DNA of 59,109 nucleotides from Deltaproteobacteria bacterium (GCA_024275015.1 JAJRZW010000059.1:1-59109), one strand, 5' to 3'. Positions 49,610 to 58,582 are shown, counted from the stretch's first letter. The notes: a model not told the origin generated them from the sequence alone. A program made the numbers and translations.

Positions 49610-51811
49610 TTGCGGGATTTTTTTAAAATACGGGAGCGGGCTGCGGTCTTTGCCGCGGTCCATGATCTGTCTGCCGCCGAGGTCATTGAGCAGGTTCTTG
49701 ATCGTGGGTTCGTTTCCCGGTCCGGAGAAATCGCGGCATTGCGCAGTGAGCTCGACCGGGTCAACGGCGATGGTCTCAAGGTGGTGGTCCTCGGCGGCGG
49801 CACCGGGCTTTCAAACCTTATCGGCGGCGACAGCCGCGGACGCAACTGGTGGCAGAATCCTTTTTCCGGGTTGAAGGAATTTTTCCCTCACACCACAGCG
49901 GTGGTATGTGTTACTGATGACGGCGGTTCAACCGGGGTTATTTCTTCGCATCTGCCGCTCATCGCCCTGGGTGACCTGCGTCATGTGATCCTGTCCGCGG
50001 TCAGCCGTGAACGGATCTCGGCCATGTCCGGGGCTGATCCCAATCTGGTCGCGGCCCATCTCCATCGCCTGATAAATTACCGCTTAAACGATGAAATCCC
50101 GAAGAGTCCGGACGGGCTATGGGCGGCGGCCGGGGGGCTTGAGTCGTTGCCGCCGGAGATGGCGGCGGGGTTGTCCGGTCTTGGAGAGTGTCTTTTTTCC
50201 TGGCCCCGACTCAATGATCTCCTGACCCGGGGGAACTGTCTCGGCAACCTTCTTCTCACCGCCGCGGTCGTTTCCCGCGGTGGTGAGGATGGTGATTTTG
50301 GCGACCGCGCGGTCCGGGAGGGGATAAACGATTTTGCCTCCATTCTCGGCGCCGGCACCGTGGTTCCCTGTGCCACCGTGCCCGCGGCCCTGAGGTTTCT
50401 TTACGCCAACGGGGTTGAGGTGACCGGCGAGTACAAGAGTGCTCACGCCCGTCGCGGCCTGCCGGTGGCCGGGGTCAGGGTCTGTTTTGCCGGGGAGGTC
50501 CGGGTGGATCCCGGCCTTGAGGCAAAGATAAAAAATGCCGACCTGATCGTCATGGCCCCGGGCAGTCTTTATTCCTCGGTGATTCCGGTTTTACAGACCC
50601 CGGGAATCGTCGCCGCCATCCGTGGGAACCGCAAGGCGGTTAAGGTGCTGGTGGCCAATATCTGGGTCCAGGCCGGGGAAACCGACCTGGTTTACGGCGA
50701 TCCTCTGCGCCGTTTTCAGGTCTCCGACCTCCTCCGCGCCTATGACCTGAATATCCCCGGCGGGGTGGCCGGCCTTTTTCATCATGTCCTCTGTCTCGGG
50801 CTCCGGGATATTCCCGGATCGGTGCTGCGGAATTACGGGGTCGAGGGCAAGGTCCCGATATATCTTGATGCCGCGATGGTACGGGAATTGGGATTTGTGC
50901 CGATTGAGGCGAGAATCCATTCCGCCCCGGCCATGGCCACTTCCGGCGTGGTCCAGCACGATCCCACCGCTGTCGCCCGGGCCCTTAAAGGTATTTTTTC
51001 TCTTGCGGAGCCATACCCTGATGTTGTCCGGGCCGATCCTGCTCTCCGGGTCCGGATTATGGTCAGCCCTGATTCGGCGCAGAATCGCCGCATGATTCAT
51101 CTGCGGCAATTGCTTGCCGGGATGGTGCTTCCCACCGGCCTGGAAGAGCGTCTGCTTGATATCCTCGCCCGTCATCGTGATATCCCGACAGCCCATTTTG
51201 ACCGGGTGCGGGGGATAAAGTGCATGGCAGCGGACAAGTGGCGCCGGGACCAGGCGTGGGATCGGCTTTATTCCTTTTACGATCCTGGTAACGGCCTGAT
51301 CTATCTGCGTGAAGACGTGGTCGACCGCGGCCTTCATCTTGAACTTGCCTTCCTCGCCGCCCTGGGGCAGTCGCTTCTTGGTGATTATGCTGCGGAAAAA
51401 AGGCTCGCGCCGGTGCTGGTCGATGGCCGGGAGGCGGGAAGGATATTTACTCTCAGGCTCAAGCCCGTGTCCGCGCGTGCCTGTTATTTCGCCGCCGCCG
51501 ATCTTGGCCGTTATCTTGAACTGGCGCGGATGCAGCCCCACGGAGATGACAAGCTTTTCTATACCCGCCTGATTAATGATGACGAGGGCTTTACCCCGCC
51601 GGGGATGCTCTTCGGCCTGGTCTACGCCTGGTATCTTGACAACCGTCTGGCCGGCCATATCGAGTATAAAATGGCGATTCTCAAACAGCCGGTATCGGGT
51701 CTGGTCCCGGAACAGGTTCGTACCGCTGACCGCCGCCGGGCCATGATCGGATTTTTTCGTCAACAGGTATTCGGTGATCGTGGGGCCAGGATCGTGGAGA
51801 TTGAAGGATGA
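49610..51811 (+). CDS. YvcK/CofD-family protein with an extra C-terminal domain
   Basis: 733 residues from a TTG start; no in-frame ATG is nearby. Residues about 1-55 are an N-terminal extension; about 56-400 are the YvcK/CofD-like fold, with VVVLGGGTGLSNLIGG, CVTDDGGSTGVI, ALGDLRHVI, RGNCLGNLLL and MAPGSLYSSVIPVL. Typical YvcK proteins (about 320-450 aa) end here and are linked to gluconeogenic growth and cell-wall synthesis. A further ~250 residues (from about HRDIPTAHFDRVRG) are not known to me; they contain AADKWRRDQAW and GLVYAWYLDNRLAGHIEYK. Lack of the coenzyme F420 pathway in the window argues against true CofD. Confidence 0.82.
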   Translation: MRDFFKIRERAAVFAAVHDLSAAEVIEQVLDRGFVSRSGEIAALRSELDRVNGDGLKVVVLGGGTGLSNLIGGDSRGRNWWQNPFSGLKEFFPHTTAVVCVTDDGGSTGVISSHLPLIALGDLRHVILSAVSRERISAMSGADPNLVAAHLHRLINYRLNDEIPKSPDGLWAAAGGLESLPPEMAAGLSGLGECLFSWPRLNDLLTRGNCLGNLLLTAAVVSRGGEDGDFGDRAVREGINDFASILGAGTVVPCATVPAALRFLYANGVEVTGEYKSAHARRGLPVAGVRVCFAGEVRVDPGLEAKIKNADLIVMAPGSLYSSVIPVLQTPGIVAAIRGNRKAVKVLVANIWVQAGETDLVYGDPLRRFQVSDLLRAYDLNIPGGVAGLFHHVLCLGLRDIPGSVLRNYGVEGKVPIYLDAAMVRELGFVPIEARIHSAPAMATSGVVQHDPTAVARALKGIFSLAEPYPDVVRADPALRVRIMVSPDSAQNRRMIHLRQLLAGMVLPTGLEERLLDILARHRDIPTAHFDRVRGIKCMAADKWRRDQAWDRLYSFYDPGNGLIYLREDVVDRGLHLELAFLAALGQSLLGDYAAEKRLAPVLVDGREAGRIFTLRLKPVSARACYFAAADLGRYLELARMQPHGDDKLFYTRLINDDEGFTPPGMLFGLVYAWYLDNRLAGHIEYKMAILKQPVSGLVPEQVRTADRRRAMIGFFRQQVFGDRGARIVEIEG

Positions 51812-51827
51812 CCCGGGTGGTTCTCTG

Positions 51828-52703
51828 ATGACGGGCGAATTTGACCGCGACCGCGTGAACCGCCCGGCGGCGGTGATTCACCTGCGCCAGGGCCGGGAGG
51901 GGGATTTCTTTTCTTTTCTCACCGCGTTCGGGGTGACGACGGCGCCGCGTCCCCTGGGTTCCGCCCTTTATCTCGTGTTCTTTCCTCCCGGAGTTGAGGT
52001 GAACGCTTTTTTATTAAAGCTTGCCGCCGCGGTTATTTCCCCGCCGCCGGGGCTGCGCCTGGAACTGGTGGAAACCAGGATGGCGGCCGTTGATCCGGGG
52101 GCGGAAACCATCGTCTGCGGTGAATTTTTTCTGGTCTCCCCCGGCCCGGGCCGTCCCGGGGCGGGGGAGATCGTTCTCGCTCCGGGTATTGGTTTCGGCT
52201 CCGGGGCCCATGCCTCAACCCGGCTGGCGATGGCAATGCTGGCCCGGGCAATGAGCGAACTCCGTCCGGAAACGGTATTGGACGCCGGCTGCGGTTCGGG
52301 GATTTTATCTCTTGCCGCGGCCGGGTACGCTGCCGCCAGGGTCGTGGCGGTCGAGCTTGAGCCCCGGGCCGCGGCCGAGGCCGGGGAAAATGTCGTTCTG
52401 AACCACCTTGGCGATATTATCACCGTGAAAAATGCCGGGGTGGAGGAGGTAGACGGAAGATTTGATCTCGTAATCGCCAATATGACCCCGGCGGTTTTAA
52501 AATCCCTTGCCCCCCGTCTCGCGGCCATGACCGTTTCTGCTCTCATCGTTTCCGGGATTCAGGGCCGTCAGGTGGACGAGTTCAGTGCTGTTTTTTCAGA
52601 CCTTGGTTTTGGCGAGGCCGGGAGAGACAGCGACGGGGCATGGGGGGCGTTGATCCTGATTCGTCAGGCCCGGCGCGATTTATGTGGCCAGATGAGGCGG
52701 TGA
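51828..52703 (+). CDS. prmA: Ribosomal protein L11 methyltransferase-like protein
   Basis: 291 residues from ATG 51828, which follows the YvcK-like stop by 16 bases and has a GGGTGG site. The C-terminal SAM domain has VLDAGCGSGILSLAAAGYAAARVVAVELEP and VIANMTPAVL (the usual PrmA motif is NIL). The substrate loop PGIGFGSGAHASTRLAM corresponds to PrmA's GxAFGTGxHxTT. The N-terminal part is short and diverged compared with PrmA, so methylation of another protein is possible. Its last 40 bases overlap the convergent queE. Confidence 0.78.
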   Translation: MTGEFDRDRVNRPAAVIHLRQGREGDFFSFLTAFGVTTAPRPLGSALYLVFFPPGVEVNAFLLKLAAAVISPPPGLRLELVETRMAAVDPGAETIVCGEFFLVSPGPGRPGAGEIVLAPGIGFGSGAHASTRLAMAMLARAMSELRPETVLDAGCGSGILSLAAAGYAAARVVAVELEPRAAAEAGENVVLNHLGDIITVKNAGVEEVDGRFDLVIANMTPAVLKSLAPRLAAMTVSALIVSGIQGRQVDEFSAVFSDLGFGEAGRDSDGAWGALILIRQARRDLCGQMRR

Positions 52704-53320
52704 ATCTGGAGGTTCAGGCGCAGGGGCAGGCCGCTTGCGAGGATAAGTTCGCCAAGGTCCGCGGCGGTGATGAGATTGCTCACCGGTGACATTAAAACGG
52801 CGTTGACGGCGGTGAAGAGGTTATGGCTGACGCTGGTCTTTACCGCCCAGTCAAAGTCTTCCCTTGAGCTGATAACGAATTTTATTTCGTCCGTAGGCCG
52901 CAGTTCCCCGTAGTTTGCCGCCGAGAATGAACCTCCGGCACCGCTTTGTGGACATTTTATGTCCACCACCCGGATCACTCCCTCCGGCACCCCGGCGATA
53001 CTCAGGCTGCCGTTAGTTTCAAGGATCACCCGACGGCCGGCGGCAATGAGTCGGCGCATGAGTTCGTCGCTTGCCGGTTGCAACAGGGGTTCGCCGCCGG
53101 TTATCGCCACCAGGGCGGCGGGAAATTCATCGGCCGCGGCAATCAGGGCGTCAACGGTCATGATCCGGCCGGGTTCGTCGGTGGCATAGGTGGTGTCGCA
53201 CCAGAGGCAGTCGAGGTTGCAGCCGGAGAGACGGATAAAGAAGCAGGGCAGACCGGCCAGGGTTCCCTCGCCCTGGAGGGAAAAAAAGGTCTCGCAGACC
53301 TTGATGGCCGGGGTATTCAT
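52664..53320 (-). CDS. queE: 7-carboxy-7-deazaguanine synthase (radical SAM)
   Basis: 218 residues. The radical-SAM cluster is CNLDCLWCD (CX3CX2C), preceded by the QueE signature FFSLQGEGTLAGLPCFFIRLSG, with TGGEPLLQ and the Glu-Thr-Asn-Gly motif after it. QueE contracts the ring of 6-carboxy-tetrahydropterin to 7-carboxy-7-deazaguanine in queuosine synthesis. The preceding pathway gene, queD, lies just upstream on the same strand but carries a frameshift. Between them sits an R3 element. The 3' end overlaps prmA by 40 bases, tail to tail. Confidence 0.94.
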   Translation of the reverse strand: MNTPAIKVCETFFSLQGEGTLAGLPCFFIRLSGCNLDCLWCDTTYATDEPGRIMTVDALIAAADEFPAALVAITGGEPLLQPASDELMRRLIAAGRRVILETNGSLSIAGVPEGVIRVVDIKCPQSGAGGSFSAANYGELRPTDEIKFVISSREDFDWAVKTSVSHNLFTAVNAVLMSPVSNLITAADLGELILASGLPLRLNLQIHRLIWPHKSRRA

Positions 53321-53344
53321 GATGGTCCTGTAAACAGTAATGGG

Positions 53345-53469
53345 ATGGCTAAGTAAAAATTTCGATATACAGGGAGCGGGGTATTTTTGCGAGTGAGGCT
53401 ATATCCCGCCATGGCGGGACCGAACGAACAAAAATGGCCACAAACAGTAGATAGGAATTGCGACGCCAT
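53345..53469 (+). repeat. R3 element between queD and queE
   Basis: Left end ATGGCTAAGTAAAAATTTCG, inner GATATACAGGGAGCGGGGTA, right end TTGCGACGCCAT. The right end abuts the TGA stop of queD: its outermost base is the last base of that codon. Confidence 0.8.
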
Positions 53470-53839
53470 CATTCTTCACGGTAGGTCACGCCGCAATTAT
53501 CGGTCTCGCGCACCGTGACCATCAGTGGTGAACAGGTCTCGGATGCGAATATGCGTTTTAATTCGTTGAAGATAAACACCGCGATATTTCTGATGACGGA
53601 TTTTTTTTACTAAAAGCGGGATGCTCGTTCAAATCGCAGTGGTCAAGGTTCTTGATGACATCGGCCACTGCTTTTTTGACCACCCGGAAATCAACCGCCA
53701 TCCCCAGTTCGTCCAGTTCCGCGGCCCGGACAGTAACCTCGATTTTCCAGTTGTGGCCATGGGGTTTTTCGCAATTGCCAGGGTAGTCGCGCAGGTGATG
53801 GCCGGCGGAAAAGTGGCTGCGGATGAATATGTCAAACAT
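53469..53839 (-). pseudogene. queD: 6-carboxy-tetrahydropterin synthase, frameshifted
   Basis: The first frame from ATG 53839 gives MFDIFIRSHFSAGHHLRDYP, then the HGHNW zinc motif, MAVDFRVVKKAV, LDHCDLNEHP and NPSSE. It should continue as NIAVFIFNELKRIF...VTVRETDNCGVTYREE, which is encoded in the next frame down to TGA 53469-53471. Restoring one A in a GAAA run near 53586-53589 joins both parts. Both halves keep family residues (zinc histidines, the Glu-Thr...Cys motif), so the shift is recent or a sequencing error. QueD turns dihydroneopterin triphosphate into the substrate of QueE. If the shift is real, queuosine synthesis needs another QueD. Confidence 0.85.
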
Positions 53840-53950
53840 TAAATCTGCCTCCGTAAAAGTGAGCTTTTCTTGCAAACGGCTATCATATTTAATACATAGT
53901 AGCCTAAACATAAATCAGAAATAGAAATTTTAAGGACGGAAAATGGAAGA

Positions 53951-54050
53951 TTCGCGGGCGCCATGAAGGGCGGCGGGGTGGGTTAAGAAATCCCGCATGT
54001 CTGAGGGCATGGCCAGAGTGCGGGATTTCAGCGGCCCGTCGACCCGCGGG
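53951..54050 (-). repeat. R2 element, internal fragment
   Basis: Keeps the middle of R2 (GGTGGGTTAAGAAATCCCGC, ATGTCTGAGGGCATGGCC, GCGGGATTTCAGC) but both terminal repeats are absent or unrecognisable. It fills part of the gap between queD and the DUF1015 gene. Confidence 0.65.
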
Positions 54051-54145
54051 GCGGCCGGTAACGGATTCTGGATTGTTCTTTTGCGTGACGGATATCGGAC
54101 GGAAAGACTGTTTATGGACAGACAATAGAGAAAACGGGGTATGTC

Positions 54146-55474
54146 GTGGCGATAATCAGACCATTCAGGGGCCTGCGTTTTAACATTGATAAAACCGGCA
54201 GTATCGAGGAGGTGGTCAGCCCTCCCTATGATGTCATCGACGCCGCGGTCGAGGCGGAGATGGTTAGAAAAAATCCTTATAATATGGTCCGTCTCGACCT
54301 GACCAGGTCCGCCGACAGCGGTGATTCCCCGGAGCGTTATAACGCCGTGCGCGACCGTCTGGCAAAATGGCAGGCGGACGGGGCCATGTTGACCGATGAG
54401 GTCCCGTGTCTTTATGTCTATGATATTGACTACCGGCACCCCTCCGGCAAGAGCCTGAAACGCCGCGGCCTCGTGGCCCAGGTGCGTCTGGCCGCATTTT
54501 CCGAGGGGATCGTCAAACCCCATGAGCAGACCTTCCGCGAAGTGGTCGGCGACCGTCTCCGGCTCCTTGATACCTGCCGGACCCAGTTCAGTCAGGTTTT
54601 TTCCCTGTTTTCAGATCCCGGCGGCGAGGTGATGACCGCCCTTGATCAGGGCCGGGAGAAAGATCCCCTCTATCAGGTCAGGGATCGCGACGGCTGTGTC
54701 CATACCATTTACCGGGTCAGTGACGCCGACGCCATCAGCGCGGTCACGGAATTTCTCGCCCCGGGTGCCCTGTATATCGCCGACGGCCATCACCGTTATA
54801 CCACCGCCCTGATGTTTCGGGAGTTGATGGCCGGTCGCGAGGGGGGAATTGCCGAGGACGCCGTCTGCAATCATATGATGATGTACATCTGTCCCATGGA
54901 GGACGAGGGTCTGAGCGTTCTCCCCACCCATCGCCTCCTGCGTCTTCCGGAGACCTGCGCCGATACCCTGGTGGAAAAGCTGGCCGGATTCGCCGGGGTT
55001 GAAGAGGTGGCGGGCGGTAGTCGCGAGGCCCTGGTGAACGAGGTTTTGGCCCGAATGGAAGACTCATCCGGGCCTGATCATCGTTTCGGGGTTTATCACC
55101 CCGGCGAAGACCGTTGCTTCATGCTCCGGGTCAGCCCGGAAAAGGTGGCGGAGATGCTTGGGGATACCGCGGCCCCGCTGCGGGCCCTTGATGTTGTGGT
55201 CTTCTCCGATCTCATCCTCGGCGCCGGCCTTGATCTTGACCGGGAGGCCTGCGAGAACAACGACCTGATTTCATATCACAGTGATCCTGACGCCGGCCTT
55301 GATCAGGCGGTCAAGGAGGCGGTCGAGGGCAAGGCCGATCCGGTTCTCTTTCTCCTCCGTTCAACCCCGGTTGCCCAGGTCTGCAGCGTTGCCGACGCAG
55401 AACTGGTCATGCCCCATAAATCGACTTATTTTTACCCCAAGATCCTCACCGGGCTGGTGATGAACCGGCTGTAG
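54146..55474 (+). CDS. DUF1015 family protein
   Basis: 442 residues from GTG 54146. Clear DUF1015 signatures: RPFRGLRFN near the start, VVSPPYDVID, KRRGLVAQVRLA, KPHEQTF and YIADGHHRYTTAL, with a C-terminal PHKSTYFYPKILTGLV. The family is widespread in bacteria, often near serine-biosynthesis genes, and has no firmly established function; the GHHRY and HEQT motifs suggest a catalytic site or nucleotide binding. It is soluble with no signal peptide. A monocistronic unit is likely, as the next gene starts about 220 bases later. Confidence 0.9.
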   Translation: MAIIRPFRGLRFNIDKTGSIEEVVSPPYDVIDAAVEAEMVRKNPYNMVRLDLTRSADSGDSPERYNAVRDRLAKWQADGAMLTDEVPCLYVYDIDYRHPSGKSLKRRGLVAQVRLAAFSEGIVKPHEQTFREVVGDRLRLLDTCRTQFSQVFSLFSDPGGEVMTALDQGREKDPLYQVRDRDGCVHTIYRVSDADAISAVTEFLAPGALYIADGHHRYTTALMFRELMAGREGGIAEDAVCNHMMMYICPMEDEGLSVLPTHRLLRLPETCADTLVEKLAGFAGVEEVAGGSREALVNEVLARMEDSSGPDHRFGVYHPGEDRCFMLRVSPEKVAEMLGDTAAPLRALDVVVFSDLILGAGLDLDREACENNDLISYHSDPDAGLDQAVKEAVEGKADPVLFLLRSTPVAQVCSVADAELVMPHKSTYFYPKILTGLVMNRL

Positions 55475-55696
55475 CGCTTGGTTGGAAAACTTACTGCCAG
55501 CGGCGCATGGCCGGATTATCAACCGACCGGCAGGGGGCCTCTGCCGACTGTTGATAATAAAATTCATTGTCGGGCTGTAAAATCTGGTGCTGTCTGTAGT
55601 ATAATTGGTCAACATGGTCCGCGGGACATGGCGCGGAATTGACCAATTTCAGACCAGCGGTGAATATTGAACACAGAAGCAACCTCTGACCGGGAA

Positions 55697-56413
55697 ATGT
55701 CGGCCGACACCCTCTTTTCCGGTCGCCTCAAATGTTTCCAGCATAAAACCGGCTACCGCTTCTCGGTGGACGCTGTTCTCCTGGCCCATTTCGCCGCTCC
55801 GCGCCGTAAGGAGCGGGTCCTTGATCTTGGCTGCGGCTGCGGGGTGGTGGCGATGATCATGGCCTTCCGGGACCTTAACATCTCCCTTGACTGTGTTGAA
55901 CTCCAACCGGGGCTGGCGGAACTGGCGCGGAAAAATGTCAGCGAGAACGGTTTTTCCGCCCGGATAAAGGTTATCGAAGGCGACATGCGCAAGGGGGCGG
56001 AGCTTTTCGACGGCCGGGTCTTTGACCGGGTGGTCTGCAACCCACCCTACCGCCGTCGTGATGGTTCCCGCTTAAACCGCGACCCGGAACAGGCCGCGGC
56101 CCGGCATGAACTCACCGCCGATCTCACCGCCGTACTTGCCGCCGCCTCTGTCGTTCTCGGCATCGGCGGCCGCCTTGACCTGGTTTATCCCGCCTCCAGG
56201 GGGGCGCATCTGGTTTCCTGCCTCACCACCTCCGGTTTTGAACCAAAGCGAATGCAGGTGGTTCACAGCTATCCCGGCTCTCCCGGTAAACTTATCCTCC
56301 TTGAGGCGATAAAAAAAGGCGGCGAGGATCTTGACGTCCTGCCGCCTTTTTTTATCTTTACCGGCCCGGGCGAAGATTACAGCCCGGAGATGGAAAGACT
56401 GTACCGGATTTAA
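55697..56413 (+). CDS. TrmN6-like tRNA1(Val) adenine-N6 methyltransferase
   Basis: 238 residues from ATG 55697 (an in-frame TTG at 55667 adds 10 residues). The start LFSGRLKCFQHKTGYRFSVDAVLLAHF is typical of TrmN6/YfiC, followed by the SAM motif VLDLGCGCGVVAMIMA and the N6-adenine methylase motif VVCNPPY. In E. coli the enzyme methylates A37 of tRNA1(Val). Members in other bacteria are often annotated only as methyltransferases, so the RNA target is inferred. A strong terminator-like hairpin lies inside the coding region about 20-35 codons before the stop. Confidence 0.82.
   Translation: MSADTLFSGRLKCFQHKTGYRFSVDAVLLAHFAAPRRKERVLDLGCGCGVVAMIMAFRDLNISLDCVELQPGLAELARKNVSENGFSARIKVIEGDMRKGAELFDGRVFDRVVCNPPYRRRDGSRLNRDPEQAAARHELTADLTAVLAAASVVLGIGGRLDLVYPASRGAHLVSCLTTSGFEPKRMQVVHSYPGSPGKLILLEAIKKGGEDLDVLPPFFIFTGPGEDYSPEMERLYRI
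56308..56356. terminator. Bidirectional terminator hairpin inside a coding region
   Basis: Perfect 16-bp stem (56308-56323 with 56341-56356), made of GGCGGC/GCCGCC plus a 7-A and a 7-T run and GAT/ATC. Either strand reads GC stem then T-run, the form of an intrinsic terminator. It lies within the TrmN6-like gene, 55 bases before its stop, and 146 bases past the stop of the convergent YcaO gene. Confidence 0.8.
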
Positions 56414-56435
56414 ATCCCTGGATTACCGGGGATAT

Positions 56436-56500
56436 GTGAGTTGTTTCTTGTTTTGCTCATGACGCCGTGATCGGGCGAAAAGACTGTTTTTCAAGGTAGG
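56436..56500 (-). repeat. R5 element, partial
   Basis: The right part only: TTTTGCTCATGACGCCG, TCGGGCGAAAAG and the end TTTTTCAAGGTAGG. It lies in the convergent gap before the YcaO gene stop. Confidence 0.65.
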
Positions 56501-56501
56501 C

Positions 56502-58256
56502 TTAACTTTTACCCTCTATTGTCATCTCCTCCATATGCCTGCGGGCGAAATCTATTCCCGGGTCCATGGACAGGGCGAGGGCGAAGCTCTTGACCGCCTC
56601 GTCGTTTTTGCCAATCTCACGGTAGTTTACCCCGAGGTTGGCGTAGTCGATGGCCGAGGTCGGGGCCAGTTCAACGGCGCGGGTGAAGTGGCGGATGGCC
56701 GCTTCGTGGTCTTTTTTCCTGAAATAGCAGAAACCCAGCATGTTGTGGAGGTCGGGCCGTTCGTCGTCGGCCCCGCATCCCTTCTTTAACACCTCAATGG
56801 CCTCGTCATAGCGTTCCATGTCTTTTAAACACATGCCGGCGTAAGAGAGGATATAGGGCACATCTTCCGGGTCGGGCGCCAGGGTCATCGCCCGTTCGAG
56901 ATGGGCAAGGCCCTCTTCCGGGTCTCCGTTTTCGGCGAGATTGCGGCCGAGATAAAATTCAAGGTAATAGGCCTCGGGCAGATGGCGCTTGAGGTTTAAA
57001 ATCGCCTGGCGCCGGCCCGCCGGGTTGTCGATTCTCTCCATGGCCAGTTTGGCCACGAACAGACCGGCGTCGCCGGCCATGGATCGTTCGCGGAAATGGG
57101 CCCCGGGGACGATGGTGTACATGGTGGGGATGTCAAGGAGTTCATGACGGGTGTTCACCACCAGGACTTCAAGATCAAGCCGGGCCAGCGATTCCATCAT
57201 CCGTTCGTCCTCGACCCGCATGTTGTCGTGGCCGAGATCGGGCAGGTCGGACAGCTTTACCGTTTTGCCGGGGTCGGTGATGTATTTCACCTCGTCAAGG
57301 GAAAGGGGCTTGGGCAGGCCGCTGGCGACGTAATTGGCGTTGCTGTGGAAGTCACCGGCCAGTTGCGCCACCTCGGTTAAGGCCCGGATCACCGCCTTGG
57401 TCGGGTCAGGGGTGGTGCCGGCGGTATAGACGATTTCGCTTGTCTCCGGAAAGGTGGAGGGGTCCCAGGCGAGAGCGCCGACGGTGGGAATTCCGGTGTC
57501 AAGCGAAAAATCACTTAAAAAGACCTTGATCCCGTTGCGGGTGAATTTATCCAGCAACTCTTTTGCCACCGGGTCGGTGATCGAATCCGGGTCGATCAGC
57601 GGCACCGGACGTTTTTCACGGCTGATCACCGAGCAGACATGGCGCTCGACGATCTCGCAGACCCCCTGGCTCACCGCCTCTTCATAGGTGTTGCCCGCAG
57701 ACGGGCCGTTGAATTCGTTGATCGCGTAAAACCATGAAAAGGGGACCATCACCCCCCGGCCGGTGGTGAGGTTGGTGGCCCAGGTCCATTGCATCGGAAT
57801 TCCCTCAAGGAGACGTTCCAGGGTCGCCGGGGCCATGTTGTCGTCATGGACCGCCTGTAGCAGACGCGCGGGCGGCAGCATCGGCTCACCGGTCTTTTTC
57901 ATCTCCTCCCAGGTGGCGGTGACGAAGTTTTTTTCATTCTTCTTGAAACTGAAGAAACTGAAACGTTCGCCAAGCTCCATGCAGGCGCTGGCCCGGGATT
58001 GTTCCGGGGTCGAGCCCTTTCCCATCTGTTTCTTCGTCCCGATGGTATCGACCGCGTCTTTGCCGCAGACGCTGAAATACACCGGAATATCGAGGCGGCC
58101 GGTGTCGATGCGGCGGATTTCCTTTAATATGTCGAGATTGACCTTTTTAAGCCGGGCCTCGAATCGTTTGACCGTCTCCACCGGGGTGATGGCCTTGTCC
58201 TGGTCAAAGGTGTAGTTTTTCAGGCATTCGTTCAGTTTAAGTACTTCTCTCTTCAT
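56502..58256 (-). CDS. YcaO-domain protein with C-terminal TPRs
   Basis: 584 residues from ATG 58256, with a GGAG site upstream; a longer frame to 58340 lacks one. Residues about 50-400 are a YcaO domain: the ATP/Mg-binding Glu motifs are seen in SACMELGERFSFFSF, SQGVCEIVERHVCS and RALTEVAQLAGD. The last 150 residues are three TPRs (AEYLG..., YDEAIEVLKKGC, HEAAIRHFTRAVELAP, NDEAVKSFALALSMDP). YcaO enzymes activate backbone amides with ATP, making azolines or thioamides; E. coli YcaO also promotes S12 methylthiolation. No precursor peptide or TfuA is adjacent, so a role in protein modification through TPR-bound partners is only a guess. Confidence 0.88.
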   Translation of the reverse strand: MKREVLKLNECLKNYTFDQDKAITPVETVKRFEARLKKVNLDILKEIRRIDTGRLDIPVYFSVCGKDAVDTIGTKKQMGKGSTPEQSRASACMELGERFSFFSFKKNEKNFVTATWEEMKKTGEPMLPPARLLQAVHDDNMAPATLERLLEGIPMQWTWATNLTTGRGVMVPFSWFYAINEFNGPSAGNTYEEAVSQGVCEIVERHVCSVISREKRPVPLIDPDSITDPVAKELLDKFTRNGIKVFLSDFSLDTGIPTVGALAWDPSTFPETSEIVYTAGTTPDPTKAVIRALTEVAQLAGDFHSNANYVASGLPKPLSLDEVKYITDPGKTVKLSDLPDLGHDNMRVEDERMMESLARLDLEVLVVNTRHELLDIPTMYTIVPGAHFRERSMAGDAGLFVAKLAMERIDNPAGRRQAILNLKRHLPEAYYLEFYLGRNLAENGDPEEGLAHLERAMTLAPDPEDVPYILSYAGMCLKDMERYDEAIEVLKKGCGADDERPDLHNMLGFCYFRKKDHEAAIRHFTRAVELAPTSAIDYANLGVNYREIGKNDEAVKSFALALSMDPGIDFARRHMEEMTIEGKS

Positions 58257-58469
58257 TCGTGTCTGCTCCGGATATTGATTGTTGGTTCTTGATAAAGATT
58301 TGCCGGCGTCTTTATTTTTGAAGGGGGGCGAATCTACCATTTTTGCCCGGCGTCCGCCAGGAAATAAGACCGGGTTTCAAGGGGGGCGGGGTTGAAAACC
58401 GGGCGGCAACTCCGGCCCCGCCGGATGCCGATCATTTAGCCTTCAGTCTAAAAAAACTCCTTGTCGTAT

Positions 58470-58486
58470 ATACCACAATGTGGTAT
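58470..58486. promoter_or_regulatory. 17-bp palindrome, possible operator
   Basis: ATACCACA, a central A, and TGTGGTAT form a perfect dyad. It lies about 215 bases upstream of the YcaO start and 68 bases before the -35 of the porin promoter, so it could serve either gene. Confidence 0.55.
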
Positions 58487-58553
58487 TTCGATAAACGATT
58501 TATTTGTAAGTCCATTATTTTGTTAAAAAAAGATTAAAAAAGGCTTGATATCC

Positions 58554-58582
58554 TTGACAAACAAGGGGGCGTTTGATTAAAA
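58554..58582 (+). promoter_or_regulatory. Promoter of the porin gene
   Basis: TTGACA (58554-58559), a 17-base spacer and TTAAAA (58577-58582). The -35 is perfect and the region upstream is A/T-rich with a poly-A tract (UP-like). Confidence 0.55.
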
